The notes below the pieces were generated by a model. That model saw only the letters and a list, made by a program, of their open reading frames with translations. It was not told the DNA's origin and did no database searches. Shown in pieces: positions 51,880-61,149 of a stretch of 64,000 nt of DNA. Made by a program: the position numbers and the translations under genes. The stretch covers positions 62,414,388 to 62,478,387 of the forward strand of contig OZ038507.1 in NCBI GenBank assembly GCA_964036315.1. The letters run 5' to 3'. How positions within the stretch are numbered: position 1 is the stretch's first letter; every line of letters begins with the position of its first letter. This DNA comes from Acanthosepion esculentum. Taxonomy: Eukaryota > Mollusca > Cephalopoda > Sepiida > Sepiidae.

Positions 51880-54800
51880 AGACTCATAATGGTTATGATG
51901 GAGGAAAAAGAGTTCCAAAGGCAACCAACGAAGGGAGAGCGTGATTAGTTGTCGGAATTTGAGAGACTCATAATGGTTATGATGGAGGAAAAAGAGTTCC
52001 AAAGGCAACCAACGAAAGGAGAGCGTGATTAGTTGTCGGAATTTGAGAGACTCATAATGGTTATGATGGAGGAAAAAGAGTTCCAAATGCAACCAACGAA
52101 AGGAGAGCGTGATTAGTTGTCGGAATTTGAGAGATTCATAATGGTTATGATGGAGGAAAAAGAGTTCCAAAGGCAACCAACGAAAGGAGAGCGTGATTAG
52201 TTGTCGGAATTTGAGAGATTCATAATGGTTATGATGGAGGAAAAAGAGTTCCAAAAGCAACCAACGAAAGGAGAGCGTGATTAGTTGTCGGAATTTGAGA
52301 GACTCATAATGTTTATGATGGAGGAAAAAGAGTTACAAAGGCAACCAACGAAAGCAGAGCGTGATTAGTTGTCGGAATTTGAGAGATTCATAATATTTGT
52401 GATGGATAAAAAAGAGTTCCAAAGGCAACCAACGAAAGGAGAGCGTGATTAGTTGTCGGAATTTGAGAGATTCATAATATTTGTGATGGAAAAAAAAGAG
52501 TTCCAAAGGCAACCAACGAAAGGAGAGAAGGATTAATTGTCGGAATTTCAGAGATTCATAATATTTGTGATGGAGAAAAAAGAGTTCCAATGGCAACCAA
52601 CGAAAGGAGAGCGTGATTAGTTTTCGGAATTTGAGAGACTCATAATGGTTATGCTGCAGGAAAAAGAGTTCCAAAGGCAACCAACGAAAGGAGAGCGTGA
52701 TTAGTTGTCGGAATTTGAGAGACTCATAATGGTTATGATGGAGGAAAAAGAGTTCCAAAGGCAACAAACGAAAGGAGTGCGTGATTAGTTGTCGGAATTT
52801 GAGAGACTCATAATGGTTATGATGGAGGAAAAAGAGTTCCAAAGGCAACCAACGAAAGGAGAGCGTGATTAGTTGTCGGAATTTGAGAGACTCATAATGG
52901 TTATGATGGAGGAAAAAGAGTTCCAAAGGCAACCAACGAAAGGAGAGCGTGATTAGTTGTCGGAATTTGAGAGACTCATAATGGTTATGATGGAGGAAAA
53001 AGAGTTCCAAAGGCAACCAACGAAGGGAGGGCGTGATTAGTTGTCGGAATTTGAGAGACTCATAATGGTTATGATGGAGGAAAAAGAGTTCCAAAGGCAA
53101 CCAACGAAAGGAGAGCGTGATTAGTTGTCGGAATTTGAGAGACTCATAATGGTTATGATGGGGGAAAAAGAGTTCCAAAGGCAACCAACGAAAGGAGAGC
53201 GTGATTAGTTGTCGGAATTTGAGAGATTCATAATGGTTATGATGGAGGAAAAAGAGTTCCAAAAGCAACCAACGAAAGGAGGGCGTGATTAGTTGTCGGA
53301 ATTTGAGAGACTCATAATGGTTATGATGGAGGAAAAAGAGTTCCAAAGGCAACCAACGAAAGGAGAGCGTGATTAGTTGTCGGAATTTGAGAGACTCATA
53401 ATGGTTATGATGGAGGAAAAAGAGTTCCAAAGGCAACCAATGAAAGGAGAGCGTGATTAGTTGTCGGAATTTGAGAGACTCATAATGGTTATGATGGAGG
53501 AAAAAGAGTTCCAAAGGCAACCAACGAAAGGAGAGCGTGATTAGTTGTCGGAATTTGAGAGACTCATAAAGGTCATGATGGAGGAAAAAGAGTTCCAAAG
53601 GCAACCAATGAAAGGAGAGCGTGATTAGTTGACGGAATTTGAGAGACTCATAATGGTTATGATGGAGGAAAAAGAGTTTCAAAGGCAACCAATGAAAGGA
53701 GAGCGGGATTAGTTGTCGGAATTTGAGAGACTCATAATGGTTATGATGGAGGAAAAAGAGTTCCAAAGGCAACCAACGAAAGGAGAGCGTTATTAGTTGT
53801 CGGAATTTGAGAGACTCATAATGGTTATGATGGAGGAAAAAGAGTTCCAAAGGCAACCAACGAAAGGAGAGCGTGATTAGTTGTCGGAATTTGAGAGACT
53901 CATAATGTTTATGATGGAGGAAAAAGAGTTCCAAAATCAACCAATGAAAGGAGAGCGTGATTAGTTGTCGGAATTTGAGAGACTCATAATGGTTATGATG
54001 GAGGAAAAAGAGTTCCAAAGGCAACCAACGAAAGGAGAGCGTGATTAGTTGTCGGAATTTGAGAGATTCATAATGGTTATGATGGAGGAAAAAGAGTTCC
54101 AAAGGCAACCAACGAAAGGAGAGCGTGATTAGTTGTCGGAATTTGAGAGATTCATAATGGTTATGATGGAGGAAAAAGAGTTCCAAAAGCAACCAACGAA
54201 AGGAGAGCGTGATTAGTTGTCGGAATTTGAGAGACTCATAATGTTTATGATGGAGGAAAAAGAGTTACAAAGGCAACCAACGAAAGCAGAGCGTGATTAG
54301 TTGTCGGAATTTGAGAGATTCATAATATTTGTGATGGAGAAAAAAGAGTTCCAAAGGCAACCAACGAAAGGAGAGCGTGATTAGTTGTCGGAATTTGAGA
54401 GATTCATAATATTTGTGATGGAGAAAAAAGAGTTCCAAAGGCATCCAACGAAAGGAGAGCGTGATTAGTTGTCGGAATTTGAGAGATTCATAATATTTGT
54501 GATGAAGAAAAAAGAGTTCCAAAGCAACCAACGAAAGGAGAGCGTGATTAGTTGTCGGAATTTGAGAGACTCATAATGGTTATGATGGAGGAAAAAGAGT
54601 TCCAAAGGCAACCAACGAAAGGAGAGCGTGATTAGTTGTCGGAATTTGAGAGACTCATAATGGTTATGATGGAGGAAAAAGAGTTCCAGAGGCAACCAAC
54701 GAAAGGAGAGCGTGATTAGTTGTCGGAATTTGAGAGACTCATAATGGTTATGATGGAGGAAAAAGAGTTCCAAAGGCAACCAACGAAAGGAGAGCGTGAT

Positions 54801-57800
54801 TAGTTGTCGGAATTTGAGAGACTCATAATGGTTATGATGGAGGAAAAAGAGTTCCAAAGGCAACCAACGAAGGGAGAGCGTGATTAGTTGTCGGAATTTG
54901 AGAGACTCATAATGGTTATGATGGAGGAAAAAGAGTTCCAAAGGCAACCAACGAAAGGAGAGCGTGATTAGTTGTCGGAATTTGAGAGACTCATAATGGT
55001 TATGATGGAGGAAAAAGAGTTCCAAATGCAACCAACGAAAGGAGAGCGTGATTAGTTGTCGGAATTTGAGAGATTCATAATGGTTATGATGGAGGAAAAA
55101 GAGTTCCAAAGGCAACCAACGAAAGGAGAGCGTGATTAGTTGTCGGAATTTGAGAGATTCATAATGGTTATGATGGAGGAAAAAGAGTTCCAAAAGCAAC
55201 CAACGAAAGGAGAGCGTGATTAGTTGTCGGAATTTGAGAGACTCATAATGTTTATGATGGAGGAAAAAGAGTTACAAAGGCAACCAACGAAAGCAGAGCG
55301 TGATTAGTTGTCGGAATTTGAGAGATTCATAATATTTGTGATGGAGAAAAAAGAGTTCCAAAGGCAACCAACGAAAGGAGAGCGTGATTAGTTGTCGGAA
55401 TTTGAGAGATTCATAATATTTGTGATGGAGAAAAAAGAGTTCCAAAGGCATCCAACGAAAGGAGAGCGTGATTAGTTGTCGGAATTTGAGAGATTCATAA
55501 TATTTGTGGTGAAGAAAAAAGAGTACCAAAGCAACCAACGAAAGGAGAGCGTGATTAGTTGTCGGAATTTGAGAGATTCATAATATTTGTGATGGATAAA
55601 AAAGAGTTCCAAAGGCAACCAACGAAAGGAGAGCGTGATTAGTTGTCGGAATTTGAGAGATTCATAATATTTGTGATGGAAAAAAAAGAGTTCCAATGGC
55701 AACCAACGAAAGGAGAGCGTGATTAGTTGTCGGAATTTGAGAGACTCATAATGGTTATGATGGAGGAAAAAGAGTTACAAAGGCAACCAATGAAAGGAGA
55801 GCGTGATTAGTTGTCGGAATTTGTGAGACTCATAATGGTTATGATGGAGGAAAAAGAGTTCCAAAGGCAACCAACGAAAGGAGAGCAGGATTAGTTGTCG
55901 GAATTTCAGAGATTCATAATATTTGTGATGGAGAAAAAAGAGTTCCAATGGCAACCAACGAAAGGAGAGCGTGATTAGTTGTCGGAATTTGAGAGACTCA
56001 TAATGGTTATGATGGAGGAAAAACAGTTCCAAAGGCAACCAATGAAAGGAGAGCGTGATTAGTTGTCGGAATTTGTGAGACTCATAATGGTTATGATGGA
56101 GGAAAAAGAGTTCCAAAGGCAACCAACGAAAGGAGAGCGTGATTAGTTGTCGGAATTTGAGAGACTCATAATGGTTATGATGGAGGAAAAAGAGTTCCAA
56201 AATCAACCAATGAAAGGAGAGCGTGATTAGTTGTCGGAATTTGAGAGACTCATAATGGTTATGATGGAGGAAAAAGAGTTCCAAAGGCAACCAACGAAAG
56301 GAGAGCGTGATTAGTTGTCGGAATTTGAGAGATTCATAATGGTTATGATGGAGGAAAAAGAGTTCCAAAGGCAACCAACGAAAGGAGAGCGTGATTAGTT
56401 GTCGGAATTTGAGAGATTCATAATGGTTATGATGGAGGAAAAAGAGTTCCAAAAGCAACCAACGAAAGGAGAGCGTGATTAGTTGTCGGAATTTGAGTGA
56501 CTCATAATGGTTATGATGGAGGAAAAAGAGTTCCAAAGGCAACCAACGAAGGGAGAGCGTGATTAGTTGTCGGAATTTGAGAGACTCATAATGGTTATGA
56601 TGGAGGAAAAAGAGTTCCAAAGGCAACCAACGAAAGGAGAGCGTGATTAGTTGTCGGAATTTGAGAGACTCATAATGGTTATGATGGAGGAAAAAGAGTT
56701 CCAAATGCAACCAACGAAAGGAGAGCGTGATTAGTTGTCGGAATTTGAGAGATTCATAATGGTTATGATGGAGGAAAAAGAGTTCCAAAGGCAACCAACG
56801 AAAGGAGAGCGTGATTAGTTGTCGGAATTTGAGAGATTCATAATGGTTATGATGGAGGAAAAAGAGTTCCAAAAGCAACCAACGAAAGGAGAGCGTGATT
56901 AGTTGTCGGAATTTGAGAGACTCATAATGTTTATGATGGAGGAAAAAGAGTTACAAAGGCAACCAACGAAAGCAGAGCGTGATTAGTTGTCGGAATTTGA
57001 GAGATTCATAATATTTGTGATGGATAAAAAAGAGTTCCAAAGGCAACCAACGAAAGGAGAGCGTGATTAGTTGTCGGAATTTGAGAGATTCATAATATTT
57101 GTGATGGAAAAAAAAGAGTTCCAAAGGCAACCAACGAAAGGAGAGCAGGATTAATTGTCGGAATTTCAGAGATTCATAATATTTGTGATGGAGAAAAAAG
57201 AGTTCCAATGGCAACCAACGAAAGGAGAGCGTGATTAGTTTTCGGAATTTGAGAGACTCATAATGGTTATGCTGCAGGAAAAAGAGTTCCAAAGGCAACC
57301 AACGAAAGGAGAGCGTGATTAGTTGTCGGAATTTGAGAGACTCATAATGGTTATGATGGAGGAAAAAGAGTTCCAAAGGCAACAAACGAAAGGAGTGCGT
57401 GATTAGTTGTCGGAATTTGAGAGACTCATAATGGTTATGATGGAGGAAAAAGAGTTCCAAAGGCAACCAACGAAAGGAGAGCGTGATTAGTTGTCGGAAT
57501 TTGAGAGACTCATAATGGTTATGATGGAGGAAAAAGAGTTCCAAAGGCAACCAACGAAAGGAGAGCGTGATTAGTTGTCGGAATTTGAGAGACTCATAAT
57601 GGTTATGATGGAGGAAAAAGAGTTCCAAAGGCAACCAACGAAGGGAGGGCGTGATTAGTTGTCGGAATTTGAGAGACTCATAATGGTTATGATGGAGGAA
57701 AAAGAGTTCCAAAGGCAACCAACGAAAGGAGAGCGTGATTAGTTGTCGGAATTTGAGAGACTCATAATGGTTATGATGGGGGAAAAAGAGTTCCAAAGGC

Positions 57801-60800
57801 AACCAACGAAAGGAGAGCGTGATTAGTTGTCGGAATTTGAGAGATTCATAATGGTTATGATGGAGGAAAAAGAGTTCCAAAAGCAACCAACGAAAGGAGG
57901 GCGGGATTAGTTGTCGGAATTTGAGAGACTCATAATGGTTATGATGGAGGAAAAAGAGTTCCAAAGGCAACCAACGAAAGGAGAGCGTGATTAGTTGTCG
58001 GAATTTGAGAGACTCATAATGGTTATGATGGAGGAAAAAGAGTTCCAAAGGCAACCAATGAAAGGAGAGCGTGATTAGTTGTCGGAATTTGAGAGACTCA
58101 TAATGGTTATGATGGAGGAAAAAGAGTTCCAAAGGCAACCAACGAAAGGAGAGCGTGATTAGTTGTCGGAATTTGAGAGACTCATAAAGGTCATGATGGA
58201 GGAAAAAGAGTTCCAAAGGCAACCAATGAAAGGAGAGCGTGATTAGTTGACGGAATTTGAGAGACTCATAATGGTTATGATGGAGGAAAAAGAGTTTCAA
58301 AGGCAACCAATGAAAGGAGAGCGGGATTAGTTGTCGGAATTTGAGAGACTCATAATGGTTATGATGGAGGAAAAAGAGTTCCAAAGGCAACCAACGAAAG
58401 GAGAGCGTTATTAGTTGTCGGAATTTGAGAGACTCATAATGGTTATGATGGAGGAAAAAGAGTTCCAAAGGCAACCAACGAAAGGAGAGCGTGATTAGTT
58501 GTCGGAATTTGAGAGACTCATAATGTTTATGATGGAGGAAAAAGAGTTCCAAAATCAACCAATGAAAGGAGAGCGTGATTAGTTGTCGGAATTTGAGAGA
58601 CTCATAATGGTTATGATGGAGGAAAAAGAGTTCCAAAGGCAACCAACGAAAGGAGAGCGTGATTAGTTGTCGGAATTTGAGAGATTCATAATGGTTATGA
58701 TGGAGGAAAAAGAGTTCCAAAGGCAACCAACGAAAGGAGAGCGTGATTAGTTGTCGGAATTTGAGAGATTCATAATGGTTATGATGGAGGAAAAAGAGTT
58801 CCAAAAGCAACCAACGAAAGGAGAGCGTGATTAGTTGTCGGAATTTGAGAGACTCATAATGTTTATGATGGAGGAAAAAGAGTTACAAAGGCAACCAACG
58901 AAAGCAGAGCGTGATTAGTTGTCGGAATTTGAGAGATTCATAATATTTGTGATGGAGAAAAAAGAGTTCCAAAGGCAACCAACGAAAGGAGAGCGTGATT
59001 AGTTGTCGGAATTTGAGAGATTCATAATATTTGTGATGGAGAAAAAAGAGTTCCAAAGGCATCCAACGAAAGGAGAGCGTGATTAGTTGTCGGAATTTGA
59101 GAGATTCATAATATTTGTGATGAAGAAAAAAGAGTTCCAAAGCAACCAACGAAAGGAGAGCGTGATTAGTTGTCGGAATTTGAGAGACTCATAATGGTTA
59201 TGATGGAGGAAAAAGAGTTCCAAAGGCAACCAACGAAAGGAGAGCGTGATTAGTTGTCGGAATTTGAGAGACTCATAATGGTTATGATGGAGGAAAAAGA
59301 GTTCCAGAGGCAACCAACGAAAGGAGAGCGTGATTAGTTGTCGGAATTTGAGAGACTCATAATGGTTATGATGGAGGAAAAAGAGTTCCAAAGGCAACCA
59401 ACGAAAGGAGAGCGTGATTAGTTGTCGGAATTTGAGAGACTCATAATGGTTATGATGGAGGAAAAAGAGTTCCAAAGGCAACCAACGAAGGGAGAGCGTG
59501 ATTAGTTGTCGGAATTTGAGAGACTCATAATGGTTATGATGGAGGAAAAAGAGTTCCAAAGGCAACCAACGAAAGGAGAGCGTGATTAGTTGTCGGAATT
59601 TGAGAGACTCATAATGGTTATGATGGAGGAAAAAGAGTTCCAAATGCAACCAACGAAAGGAGAGCGTGATTAGTTGTCGGAATTTGAGAGATTCATAATG
59701 GTTATGATGGAGGAAAAAGAGTTCCAAAGGCAACCAACGAAAGGAGAGCGTGATTAGTTGTCGGAATTTGAGAGATTCATAATGGTTATGATGGAGGAAA
59801 AAGAGTTCCAAAAGCAACCAACGAAAGGAGAGCGTGATTAGTTGTCGGAATTTGAGAGACTCATAATGTTTATGATGGAGGAAAAAGAGTTACAAAGGCA
59901 ACCAACGAAAGCAGAGCGTGATTAGTTGTCGGAATTTGAGAGATTCATAATATTTGTGATGGAGAAAAAAGAGTTCCAAAGGCAACCAACGAAAGGAGAG
60001 CGTGATTAGTTGTCGGAATTTGAGAGATTCATAATATTTGTGATGGAGAAAAAAGAGTTCCAAAGGCATCCAACGAAAGGAGAGCGTGATTAGTTGTCGG
60101 AATTTGAGAGATTCATAATATTTGTGGTGAAGAAAAAAGAGTACCAAAGCAACCAACGAAAGGAGAGCGTGATTAGTTGTCGGAATTTGAGAGATTCATA
60201 ATATTTGTGATGGATAAAAAAGAGTTCCAAAGGCAACCAACGAAAGGAGAGCGTGATTAGTTGTCGGAATTTGAGAGATTCATAATATTTGTGATGGAAA
60301 AAAAAGAGTTCCAATGGCAACCAACGAAAGGAGAGCGTGATTAGTTGTCGGAATTTGAGAGACTCATAATGGTTATGATGGAGGAAAAAGAGTTACAAAG
60401 GCAACCAATGAAAGGAGAGCGTGATTAGTTGTCGGAATTTGTGAGACTCATAATGGTTATGATGGAGGAAAAAGAGTTCCAAAGGCAACCAACGAAAGGA
60501 GAGCAGGATTAGTTGTCGGAATTTCAGAGATTCATAATATTTGTGATGGAGAAAAAAGAGTTCCAATGGCAACCAACGAAAGGAGAGCGTGATTAGTTGT
60601 CGGAATTTGAGAGACTCATAATGGTTATGATGGAGGAAAAACAGTTCCAAAGGCAACCAATGAAAGGAGAGCGTGATTAGTTGTCGGAATTTGTGAGACT
60701 CATAATGGTTATGATGGAGGAAAAAGAGTTCCAAAGGCAACCAACGAAAGGAGAGCGTGATTAGTTGTCGGAATTTGAGAGACTCATAATGGTTATGATG

Positions 60801-61110
60801 GAGGAAAAAGAGTTCCAAAATCAACCAATGAAAGGAGAGCGTGATTAGTTGTCGGAATTTGAGAGACTCATAATGGTTATGATGGAGGAAAAAGAGTTCC
60901 AAAGGCAACCAACGAAAGGAGAGCGTGATTAGTTGTCGGAATTTGAGAGATTCATAATGGTTATGATGGAGGAAAAAGAGTTCCAAAGGCAACCAACGAA
61001 AGGAGAGCGTGATTAGTTGTCGGAATTTGAGAGATTCATAATGGTTATGATGGAGGAAAAAGAGTTCCAAAAGCAACCAACGAAAGGAGAGCGTGATTAG
61101 TTGTCGGAAT
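51880..61110. repeat. Higher-order repeat: two tandem 4618-bp blocks (55 monomers)
   Basis: GCTGCAGG recurs at 52653 and 57271. The unusual one-base change TTTGTGGTGAAG occurs at about 55505 and 60123, AAAACAGTTCC at about 56020 and 60638, and AATTTGTGAGACTC in both blocks, all exactly 4618 bp apart (55 x 84 - 2). Match ends are near 51840-51880 and 61075-61115. The internal block from about 52.3 to 54.5 kb also matches the previous 3273-bp block at an offset of 2939 bp (35 x 84 - 1), so the 4618-bp unit was built from the older one. Confidence 0.88.
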
Positions 61111-61149
61111 TTGAGAGACTCATAATGGTTATGATGGAGGAAAAAGAGT

